Shown in pieces: positions 1 to 5,437 of a DNA stretch of 6,823 nt. Positions within the stretch are counted from its first letter, which is position 1. Each line of letters begins with the position of its first letter. The notes beneath the pieces are model-generated. The model saw only the letters and a program-made list of their open reading frames with translations. It did not search any database and had not been told where the DNA came from. The DNA comes from Desulfobacterales bacterium (GTDB taxonomy: Bacteria > Desulfobacterota > Desulfobacteria > Desulfobacterales > RPRI01), in contig JAUYEO010000021.1 of the NCBI GenBank assembly GCA_030689795.1, positions 1 through 6,823 of the forward strand, written 5' to 3'. The position numbers were made by a program, and so were the translations under genes.

Positions 1-35
1 CTGTGCCTTTGCCCCTTGCTTTTCTGTGCCTATCC

Positions 36-617
36 TTATTTGTTTTCCCCTGATGCCTTTTTATCCCTATTATATCTCTCCAGGTCTTTCTTCATCTCTT
101 TTTCGACGTCGGCGTTATATGCCTCCGCTTCAGCTTCAAAAGCTTTTTTTTTCTCCGAGTAATTTTTAATTTTTTCATTTAATGCCTGTATTCTCGTATT
201 GTAATCAAGCGTTTCCGGTCTTGTTTTGACTTTCCCTTTAAGCAAATCAAGCTCATTTTTTTCTTTTGTCAGCTCCTTGAACTCCTTGTCCATCTCCTGC
301 TGCTTTTTATCCAGGCGGTTTTTATCCGCTTCAAAATTTCCGGTCTGAACCTGCTCTTTATCCGGTTTTTCCTCAACAACCTCTTTTGATTCGGGCTGTT
401 CTCCTGTCTCCTTTTTTGTTTCCGGCACATCCCTGATGTCATTCTTCTCGTAACCGGAATACCCTTTTGCAGCAGATCTTTGTTCTTTAGGAACTTTACT
501 GAAATCATCCGTATAATAAACTCTCCCGTCTTTACCGATATACTTGTAAAATTCCGCGGATACCGGTACGGAAAACAGCAACACTATCATGAATGACAAT
601 AGCTTGATTTTGTTCAT
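36..617 (-). CDS. Secreted DUF4124-type protein with C-terminal coiled coil
   Basis: A 193-residue protein of unknown function, probably periplasmic. Residues 1-21 form a signal peptide (Lys-rich start, hydrophobic core of about 13 residues, cleavage likely after VSA). Residues 22-60 resemble the DUF4124 domain: an aromatic FYKYIGKDGRVYYTD stretch, where the family typically reads W-x-x-x-D-x-x-G-x-x-x-Y-[ST]-D. Residues 60-95 are a charged Pro/Glu/Lys linker, and 95-185 are almost all Lys, Glu, Asp, Gln and Leu, consistent with a long coiled coil. There is no cysteine after the signal peptide, so it is not a lipoprotein. The ATG start is supported by a GAGGGGGA Shine-Dalgarno sequence 7 bases upstream. 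It is divergent from the lipoprotein gene at 850. The family assignment rests on motif resemblance. The function is unknown; a structural or scaffolding role in the envelope is only a guess. Confidence 0.85.
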   Translation of the reverse strand: MNKIKLLSFMIVLLFSVPVSAEFYKYIGKDGRVYYTDDFSKVPKEQRSAAKGYSGYEKNDIRDVPETKKETGEQPESKEVVEEKPDKEQVQTGNFEADKNRLDKKQQEMDKEFKELTKEKNELDLLKGKVKTRPETLDYNTRIQALNEKIKNYSEKKKAFEAEAEAYNADVEKEMKKDLERYNRDKKASGENK

Positions 618-633
618 GTATTATTCCCCCTCT

Positions 634-651
634 CTTTAACATGAATTAAAG
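634..651. repeat. Dyad CTTTAA-N6-TTAAAG next to the DUF4124 ribosome binding site
   Basis: CTTTAA (634-639) and TTAAAG (646-651) form a perfect 6-bp dyad around CATGAA. The 9-mer CTTTAACAT that begins it recurs at 711-719. It sits just upstream of the minus-strand Shine-Dalgarno sequence. It could be an outlying operator half-site of the same kind as the dyad at 712-736. Confidence 0.4.
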
Positions 652-655
652 CTTC

Positions 656-671
656 CCGCTGCAAGCAGCGG
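656..671. repeat. GC-rich perfect inverted repeat in the DUF4124 gene leader
   Basis: CCGCTGC-AA-GCAGCGG is a perfect 7-bp inverted repeat. As RNA it would form at least a 6-bp GC-rich stem with a CAAG or CTTG tetraloop. It stands out in AT-rich surroundings. No T-run follows on either strand, so it is not a standard intrinsic terminator. It lies about 40-55 bases upstream of the minus-strand start codon, so it could act as a leader stem. Confidence 0.5.
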
Positions 672-711
672 AAAATATGCCCGCTGTTTCTATTCAGCCT
701 GAATGAAGATC

Positions 712-736
712 TTTAACATATATTCTGCATGTTAAA
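712..736. promoter_or_regulatory. Candidate operator: perfect inverted repeat TTTAACAT-N9-ATGTTAAA
   Basis: TTTAACAT (712-719) and ATGTTAAA (729-736) are perfect 8-bp inverted arms with a 9-base spacer. The right arm overlaps the -10 of the candidate minus-strand promoter. The same half-site recurs at 635-642, and the related AACATGTT palindrome is at 756-763. Repetition of one half-site within 130 bp of a divergent region suggests a transcription factor binding site. The regulator is not identifiable from the sequence. Confidence 0.4.
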
Positions 737-757
737 CCCAAAATAGTTTAAGTTCAA
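729..757 (-). promoter_or_regulatory. Candidate sigma-70 promoter for the DUF4124 gene
   Basis: On the minus strand TTGAAC (plus 752-757) and TAACAT (plus 729-734) are separated by exactly 17 bases, each matching 4 of 6 consensus positions. Transcription would start near 722 and give a leader of about 105 nt that contains the GC-rich hairpin at 656-671. The -10 box lies inside the right arm of the inverted repeat 712-736, so a protein bound there could block it. This is a reading of consensus only, and AT-rich DNA gives many such matches. Confidence 0.35.
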
Positions 758-775
758 CATGTTTTGTACTTAAAC
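746..775. repeat. Nested inverted repeats GTTTAAGT / ACTTAAAC around AACATGTT
   Basis: GTTTAAGT (746-753) and ACTTAAAC (768-775) are perfect 8-bp inverted arms. The 14-base interior holds a second perfect palindrome, AACATGTT (756-763), whose centre is one base off. The element overlaps the -35 of the minus-strand promoter candidate and lies about 20 bases upstream of the plus-strand -35 at 794. An operator shared by both divergent genes is the simplest reading, but this is inference. Confidence 0.4.
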
Positions 776-793
776 GGTTCATATAATAAAGAT

Positions 794-821
794 TTGACAA
801 TAAAGAAAAGTATTGTAAACT
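794..821 (+). promoter_or_regulatory. Candidate sigma-70 promoter for the LpoA-like lipoprotein gene
   Basis: A perfect TTGACA (794-799) is followed after 16 bases by TAAACT (816-821, 4 of 6 matches). This predicts a start near 828 and a leader of about 22 nt, just long enough to include the GAGGA Shine-Dalgarno sequence at 835-839. A perfect TATAAT also occurs at 782-787, but no good -35 lies at the right distance from it. Confidence 0.4.
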
Positions 822-849
822 TCAAAGAAAATATGAGGAAACTTGATAA

Positions 850-2760
850 ATGAAGCTATCTAAATTGATTTTCGTTCTGATTTTACTTGCTTTGCTCGCC
901 TGTATTCCTAAAACCAAAGTCGTAAATGTTCACAGTCATGACGTATCCGGTGAAAATCTCTTTTCAAAAGCTGAAAATCTCTTCAACTCAAGACAATATG
1001 ACAGGGCGCTTGAAACATATAGCGAATATATCACTCAATTCCCGGGAAGCCATCTTGTTCCGGCCGCTTTGATGCGGACGGGCGCAATTCACGAAACACT
1101 GGGTGAAAATGAAAAGGCGAGAAACATATATATGCGTCTTATCAGTAATTATCCGAAAAGCAATTACGCCTCCGATGTAAAAATAAAAGTAATAGAAGGA
1201 TATCTGAAGAATGGGCTTTTAAAAGAGGCTGTAAGTTATTCCGCAGGGATACTCACCGAAAATCTTTCTGATTATCATATCTCAAAAATATACATTCTGA
1301 CCGGAGATGCTCAGATTGCCATGAAGCGTCATTCAGATGCAGTAATCTCATATTTCAGGGCCGGATTAATAAGCACGAAACATGAAAGAGAGATAGTCGA
1401 TATAAAGCTTAAAGATTCAATGGCGCAACTTGGAATAAACGGTATTATATCCCTCATTAAAAGCATAAAAGACGACACTTTGAAAGGGTACCTGCAGTAT
1501 CAGCTTGGATTGCGTTATTACGAGAATAAAAAATATAACGAGGCTGCAGATGTTTTGCAAGATTTTACACAAAAAATGCCGGCTCACAGAAATGGAGGGG
1601 AAGCAAGAATCCTTTTGCAGGAAATATACGCCAAAGCAGGCGGCAAACCTCATATTGTCGGATGCCTGCTTCCATTAACCGGTGCATTCAATATTTTTGG
1701 CAACAGGGCGCTGAAAGGAGCGAAGCTTGCTCTTGACAATTTTTCAAATAAGACAGGGCATACTTTTAACATTGTCATCCGGGATACCGAATCGAACCCG
1801 GAAAAGGCCGCAGCCGCAGTGGATGAATTGATAAAGGAGAATGTATCGGCGATCATAGGCCCTATGGGGTCAGCCGAATCCGTTTCCGCGGCAAATAAGG
1901 CCCAGGCGGGAAGCGTCCCGATTATTCTTCTTACCCAGAAGGATAATATAACCGATACTGGTGATTTTGTTTTCAGGAACTTCCTGATGCCTAAAATGCA
2001 GGTAAAATCCCTTGTGGAGTACGCGATAATTCAAAAGGGCATTAAAAAATTTGCAATTTTATATCCCAAAGAAAATTACGGCACAACTTTCATGAGACTT
2101 TTTCAGGATGAAGTCAAAGCTAACGGTGGAAAAATCATCAGAGCGGAATCGTATGATCCTGCCCTGATGGATTTTACCGATTCAATCAGGATGCTTGCAG
2201 GAAGTCGGCATGTTTCCGGAAGCGATATAAATGAATCTCACGTGGCTGATAATAAGCAAAAAAGGAGCGACGGATTGCCGGTTGACTTTGAAGCCGTTTT
2301 TATCCCCGATTCACCCGCAAAAGCCGGGCTTATTATTCCCCAGCTTGCATATCTCGATATACGGAATGTTTATCTGCTTGGCACAAACCTGTGGCATTCA
2401 CAGAAGATGATTGAAATGGCAGGCGAATTTCTGGAGGATTGGGCCATAATACCAGACGGCTTTCATGGTGAAAACGATTCGGAGAAAGTGAGGGAGTTCG
2501 TAAATTCTTTCGTGATAAAATACGGGGAAGAACCGGAATTTGTTGAAGCCGTGGCTTATGATACCGCCATGATGCTGTTTCAGACAATGTCCATGCCGAA
2601 TGTCAGGGTTCCGGGTTCGGTCAGAAATGAACTTGTCAGAATCAAAAACTACAAAGGATTGACCGGGATAACTTCTTTCAACGGTTCAGGAGATGCCTGG
2701 AAAAAGCTTTACCTTCTGACAATAAGCGGTGGCAGGTTCACTGAACTCAAAACAGAATGA
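850..2760 (+). CDS. LpoA-like lipoprotein: TPR repeats plus type I periplasmic binding domain
   Basis: A 636-residue exported lipoprotein. Residues 1-17 are a lipoprotein signal peptide with lipobox LLAC and Cys18 as the lipidated residue. Residues 34-260 are helical with TPR-like units, for example 34-66 (AENLFNSRQYDRALETYSEY), 71-103 and 213-245 (LGLRYYENKKYNEAADVLQDF). Residues 267-634 are a Leu/Ile/Val-type substrate-binding fold, opening IVGCLLPLTGAFNIFG, with NVSAIIGPMGS at 331-341, FAILYPKENYG at 401-411 and YLLGTNLWHS at 508-517. This architecture matches the penicillin-binding protein activator (LpoA) group; in gammaproteobacteria LpoA is an outer-membrane lipoprotein that stimulates PBP1a. 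A role in peptidoglycan synthesis is therefore inferred. A free-standing ligand sensor or transporter component is the alternative, and no ABC permease genes lie nearby. The start has GAGGA 10 bases upstream. The stop is one base from the convergent phosphofructokinase stop. Confidence 0.9.
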   Translation: MKLSKLIFVLILLALLACIPKTKVVNVHSHDVSGENLFSKAENLFNSRQYDRALETYSEYITQFPGSHLVPAALMRTGAIHETLGENEKARNIYMRLISNYPKSNYASDVKIKVIEGYLKNGLLKEAVSYSAGILTENLSDYHISKIYILTGDAQIAMKRHSDAVISYFRAGLISTKHEREIVDIKLKDSMAQLGINGIISLIKSIKDDTLKGYLQYQLGLRYYENKKYNEAADVLQDFTQKMPAHRNGGEARILLQEIYAKAGGKPHIVGCLLPLTGAFNIFGNRALKGAKLALDNFSNKTGHTFNIVIRDTESNPEKAAAAVDELIKENVSAIIGPMGSAESVSAANKAQAGSVPIILLTQKDNITDTGDFVFRNFLMPKMQVKSLVEYAIIQKGIKKFAILYPKENYGTTFMRLFQDEVKANGGKIIRAESYDPALMDFTDSIRMLAGSRHVSGSDINESHVADNKQKRSDGLPVDFEAVFIPDSPAKAGLIIPQLAYLDIRNVYLLGTNLWHSQKMIEMAGEFLEDWAIIPDGFHGENDSEKVREFVNSFVIKYGEEPEFVEAVAYDTAMMLFQTMSMPNVRVPGSVRNELVRIKNYKGLTGITSFNGSGDAWKKLYLLTISGGRFTELKTE

Positions 2761-2761
2761 G

Positions 2762-4090
2762 TCAGTTTTTCAGAGAGCCCTGCCCGGTTGCTTCCAGCAC
2801 GCTCTGCCAGAGTTTTCCGGTCGAATTTACCTGTTTTCTCTTTTCCGCTGAAGCGCTCATGGGTATATGAACAAAATGGTTGCTCCAGTTGCCGACAATA
2901 AGTTTGGTCTTACCGGCCATTGCTGCATGAACGGCATCCCTTCCCAGGAAGCTGCAGAAAACATGATCATTGGCATTTGCAGGAAGGCTTCTTATTATAT
3001 AGCTTGGATCAATGTATTTTAAAGAAATCTCGATGTTTTTGGACTTGAACCAGGCTGATATGGTATCTTTGAGGAAGAGACCGATATCTTTAAGCTTTAA
3101 ATTGCCTGAAGCATCAACCTCGTCTTTATCGCTCTTGATATACTTCTGCCCGGCTCCTTCCGCAACTACAATTACAGCATGCTGCCTTTGCCTGAGCCTT
3201 TCCTCCAGGGATGCAAGCAGTCCGTTCGGCCCTTCAATATCAAAATCTATTTCGGGAATCAGAACAAAATTAACATCCTGCTGGGCAAGAGCCGAGGTTG
3301 CGGCAATGAACCCGGAATATCTCCCCATAAGCTTTATCAGCCCGATACCGTTCGGATATCCGGCAGATTCATTGTGAGCGCTTTTTATTGCCATTGTAGC
3401 AATGTCAACGGCTGAATCAAAACCGAATGACCGGGAAACAAGATAAATATCATTGTCGATTGTTTTTGGAATACCGACAACACTTATCTTAAGTCCCCTT
3501 TCAAAGACTGCATCGGCGATTTTTATAGCCGCTTTAAGCGTTCCGTCCCCGCCGATCATAAAAAGAGCGCTGATACTCATTCTTTCTAAGCTGTCGACGA
3601 TCTCACCAATTTCCTGAGGGCCCCTGGATGAGCCGAGGACGGATCCCCCGATTTCGAGAATATTCAAAACAGCCTCCGGTTTCAGATCCATAACATCATG
3701 CCCGTATTTTGGAATAAAACCCTGAAGGCCATACCTTATGCCGTAAATGTTCCTTACCCCGTATCCGTAATAAAGCCCCAGAACAATAGATCGGATAATA
3801 TCGTTCAATCCCGGGCAAAGCCCGCCGCATGTTACAAGCGCACATCTCATCTTGCTCGGATCAAAATAGATCTTCTCCCTCGGCCCGGCCATTTCAAAGG
3901 AAGGAAGGTCTTTACCCTCCCGGACCGTCTCCGCAATGCGTGAAGGATTCACATCTATTACAACTCTTTCGATATCCGATATAAAAGCCTGCCGCTCTTT
4001 TCCCTTTTCCTTGTTGTGTGCCGGCGAAGGTATCTTTGCTTCTCCGAGTACCGGAATTCTCGTATCAGTTTCAAAATCTTTCTTATTCAT
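2762..4090 (-). CDS. pfkA: Atypical (long-form) 6-phosphofructokinase, probably ATP-dependent
   Basis: A 442-residue cytoplasmic enzyme that phosphorylates fructose 6-phosphate to fructose 1,6-bisphosphate. About 80 residues precede the core fold. Visible motifs are CGGLCPGLND (88-97, phosphate binding), GSSRG (153-157), GGDGT (180-184), PKTIDND (208-214, with Asp212 matching the catalytic Asp127 of E. coli PfkA), MGR (255-257), PE (279-280) and YIIRS (364-368, sugar-phosphate binding). The Gly after GGD is the ATP-type residue (PPi enzymes have Asp there), while Lys209 in PKTIDND is typical of PPi-type enzymes but also occurs in plant-like and trypanosomatid ATP enzymes. ATP is therefore the likelier donor, though homologues are often annotated as diphosphate-dependent. 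It is about 120 residues longer than E. coli PfkA. GAGG lies 5 bases upstream of the ATG. It follows kdsD on the same strand after 108 bp, so co-transcription is possible. Confidence 0.93.
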   Translation of the reverse strand: MNKKDFETDTRIPVLGEAKIPSPAHNKEKGKERQAFISDIERVVIDVNPSRIAETVREGKDLPSFEMAGPREKIYFDPSKMRCALVTCGGLCPGLNDIIRSIVLGLYYGYGVRNIYGIRYGLQGFIPKYGHDVMDLKPEAVLNILEIGGSVLGSSRGPQEIGEIVDSLERMSISALFMIGGDGTLKAAIKIADAVFERGLKISVVGIPKTIDNDIYLVSRSFGFDSAVDIATMAIKSAHNESAGYPNGIGLIKLMGRYSGFIAATSALAQQDVNFVLIPEIDFDIEGPNGLLASLEERLRQRQHAVIVVAEGAGQKYIKSDKDEVDASGNLKLKDIGLFLKDTISAWFKSKNIEISLKYIDPSYIIRSLPANANDHVFCSFLGRDAVHAAMAGKTKLIVGNWSNHFVHIPMSASAEKRKQVNSTGKLWQSVLEATGQGSLKN

Positions 4091-4106
4091 TGCAACCTCA
4101 TTATAA

Positions 4107-4190
4107 GATGATGGGTTCGTAAAAAACTTTATTTCCCTATGCCGGTCACGGCTTACGACTCCCTATGCTGTTCTTGCCATTTAAATGGTA
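4107..4190. repeat. Repeat-rich kdsD-pfk intergenic spacer
   Basis: The 108-bp gap between kdsD and the phosphofructokinase gene is mostly repeats. TCCCTATGC occurs twice in direct orientation (4134-4142 and 4160-4168). Between the copies is a small GC stem, GCCG-GTCA-CGGC (4141-4152). ATGGGTTCGTAA (4111-4122) is imperfectly inverted by TTACGACTCCCTAT (4153-4166). CCATTTAAATGG (4177-4188) is a perfect 12-bp palindrome just after the kdsD stop. The GATGGGTTCGTAAAAAA end resembles termini of dispersed repeats I associate with deltaproteobacterial genomes, so this may be a decayed copy. That link is from memory and only one end is clear. No convincing terminator or small gene is seen. Confidence 0.4.
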
Positions 4191-4198
4191 CGGTTATT

Positions 4199-5200
4199 TT
4201 ATTCCAACGGCTTACTGTTATTTTTGAACGACGGCTTAAAACTGAAACTGCCTTTACCCAGGATATCGTGAAGATGCAGCACTCCAAGAATTTTATTCCC
4301 GGAATCGGTTATCGGAAGAACGGTGATCTGAAATCGCTCCATCAGGTACAGGGCATCATATGCCGGAGAATCGGGACCGGCTGTTCGGGGATTTTTTGTC
4401 ATTACATCTTCGGCCTTAAGTTCATGAACAGGCCTTTTCTTTGCTATCGTTCGTCTGATATCTCCGTCCGTTATGATACCGGAAAGCGTATCGCCCTGCT
4501 TGATAACAATAACCGCTCCAAGCCCTCCTGAATCGACTTTAAGGACTGCCTCATGGAAGCTTACTCCTTCATAAACAAGAGGAAGCGATTCATCTTTAAT
4601 CATAATATCTTTAACCTTGCTTGAAAGTCGCTGGCCCAGCACTCCCCCCGGATGAATCTTTCTGAAATCACTCGACTTGAAATCCCTCTTGTTGATAAGG
4701 ACGACCGCAAGGGCATCCCCTATTGCCAGCAGTGCAGTTGTGCTGGCCGTAGGGGCAAGACCCAACGGACAGGCTTCTCTCTCGACTCCGACATCAATAA
4801 CTATATCGCTGTACCTTGCAAGAGTTGAATTTTTATTTCCTGTAAAGGCTATAACCTTGCATCCCATTTTCCGTATTGTCGGGACAAGCACATTGAGCTC
4901 ATCCGTTTCGCCGCTGTTTGAGAGCGCCAGAAAAATATCATCCCGTGAAACAAGGCCAAGATCCCCGTGCATGGCCTCAACAGGATGCAGGAAAAAAGAT
5001 CTGGTTCCAGTGCTGTTTAAAGTGGCCACTATTTTTCTTCCGACTATTCCGGATTTGCCTATTCCTCCCACTATCAGCCGGCCTTTTGATTTGTATATAA
5101 GCTCCACCATTTCTGCAAAGCTGTTATCTATGCGGTCTGCCAGTTTAAGAATTCCTTCCGCTTCTATTTTAAGAACCTCGATTACTTCATCGATTATCAT
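4199..5200 (-). CDS. kdsD: Arabinose-5-phosphate isomerase, KpsF/GutQ family (SIS plus two CBS)
   Basis: A 333-residue cytoplasmic enzyme that interconverts ribulose 5-phosphate and arabinose 5-phosphate, the first committed step toward Kdo for the LPS inner core. The SIS domain (about 30-170) carries GIGKSG (46-51), HPVEAMHGDLG (72-82), SNSGETDEL (94-102) and APTASTTALLAIGDALAVVL (149-168). IHPGGVLGQRL (182-192) holds the conserved His183 that matches a catalytic His in E. coli KdsD. Two CBS domains follow, at about 197-253 (with DGDIRR) and 264-316. The length matches E. coli KdsD (328). The start at 5200 was chosen because GGAAG lies 6 bases upstream and the product then begins like the family. 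An upstream in-frame ATG at 5257 would add 19 residues containing CxxC but has only a poor, distant Shine-Dalgarno sequence. It is probably the first gene of a minus-strand unit with the phosphofructokinase. A GutQ- or KpsF-type paralogue cannot be excluded. Confidence 0.93.
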   Translation of the reverse strand: MIIDEVIEVLKIEAEGILKLADRIDNSFAEMVELIYKSKGRLIVGGIGKSGIVGRKIVATLNSTGTRSFFLHPVEAMHGDLGLVSRDDIFLALSNSGETDELNVLVPTIRKMGCKVIAFTGNKNSTLARYSDIVIDVGVEREACPLGLAPTASTTALLAIGDALAVVLINKRDFKSSDFRKIHPGGVLGQRLSSKVKDIMIKDESLPLVYEGVSFHEAVLKVDSGGLGAVIVIKQGDTLSGIITDGDIRRTIAKKRPVHELKAEDVMTKNPRTAGPDSPAYDALYLMERFQITVLPITDSGNKILGVLHLHDILGKGSFSFKPSFKNNSKPLE

Positions 5201-5206
5201 ATTTAT

Positions 5207-5211
5207 CTTCC
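5207..5211 (-). promoter_or_regulatory. Ribosome binding site that decides the kdsD start
   Basis: Reading on the minus strand, GGAAG is followed by 6 bases (ATAAAT) and then ATG at 5200. This is a better signal than anything near the alternative ATG at 5257, where the closest purine-rich match (GAGAA) is about 13 bases away. It supports a 333-residue product rather than 352. Confidence 0.6.
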
Positions 5212-5223
5212 GATCTTTTTTAT

Positions 5224-5249
5224 GGCTGCCAATTTGGCAACCTTGGCAA
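5224..5249. promoter_or_regulatory. TTGCCAA repeats and dyad in the kdsD leader
   Basis: On the minus strand TTGCCAA occurs twice in tandem, 9 bases apart (plus 5243-5249 and 5234-5240). The second copy is the left half of a perfect dyad TGCCAA-A-TTGGCA. With flanking GG/CC and one G-U pair, RNA could form a 7-bp stem GGUUGCC/GGCAGCC with a 5-nt loop about 24 bases upstream of the ATG at 5200. It could be an operator or a leader hairpin. If translation starts at 5257 instead, this stretch is coding and the dyad may be incidental. Confidence 0.35.
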
Positions 5250-5257
5250 TTTTTCAT

Positions 5258-5437
5258 CTAAAAATCAAGTTCTCTTTTTCTCATCAATCAAAGAGGCAGC
5301 GGCCATTCGGACATTACCATGGTATTCTTATTGGCAATCATCCTGAATATACAGCCTTTTTTCTTGACAAACAGTTGCATTTCAGCCATGTGACATAAGA
5401 GTCATATCATTGTTTTTTGCAAAGGGGAAATTCTCGT
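5258..5437. promoter_or_regulatory. Divergent intergenic region between kdsD and the winged-helix gene
   Basis: This region (which extends to 5201 if kdsD starts at 5200) must hold promoters in both directions. A perfect plus-strand TTGACA sits at 5364-5369, but no good -10 follows at 16-18 bases. The dyad ATGTGAC-ATAAGA-GTCATAT (5388-5407, 6 of 7 arm positions paired) lies just downstream of it, and TACCATGGTA (5315-5324) is a perfect 10-bp palindrome. No small ORF or RNA gene is recognisable. The exact promoters cannot be assigned by eye. Confidence 0.4.
5388..5407. promoter_or_regulatory. Candidate operator dyad ATGTGAC-N6-GTCATAT
   Basis: The arms 5388-5394 and 5401-5407 are complementary at 6 of 7 positions around ATAAGA. 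The left arm looks like the TGTGA half-site of CRP/FNR-family sites, but the spacing between TGTGA and TCA is 8 rather than 6, so a classical CRP site is unlikely. It lies 31 bases upstream of the ATG at 5438, a position suited to repression or autoregulation by the downstream winged-helix protein. That link is inference. Confidence 0.35.

Noticed and set aside
1..35. Terminator after the DUF4124 gene
   Set aside because: On the minus strand there is a short direct repeat of GGCACAG but no stem followed by a T-run; the sequence ends too soon to judge.
3012..3943. Plus-strand open frames opposite the phosphofructokinase gene
   Set aside because: All conserved kinase motifs are on the other strand, and these frames have no recognisable domains or translation signals.
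4100..4105. A perfect TATAAT on the minus strand just upstream of the phosphofructokinase start
   Set aside because: Transcription from it would begin at or after the GAGG ribosome binding site, and no -35 box lies 16-18 bases upstream.
4677..5261. A 194-codon plus-strand open frame antisense to kdsD
   Set aside because: It lies wholly opposite a gene with clear SIS and CBS motifs. Its product is Ser/Ile-rich low-complexity sequence of the kind produced by reading a real gene backwards, and no ribosome binding site or family resemblance is seen.
5364..5379. Sigma-54 promoter (TTGACA-N5-TTGCA)
   Set aside because: The -12 TTGCA fits and the spacing is right, but the essential GG at -24 is TG and the rest of the -24 element does not match.
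5417..5437. TTG start seven codons upstream for the winged-helix protein
   Set aside because: There is no Shine-Dalgarno sequence before it, and AGGGGA is well placed for ATG at 5438.
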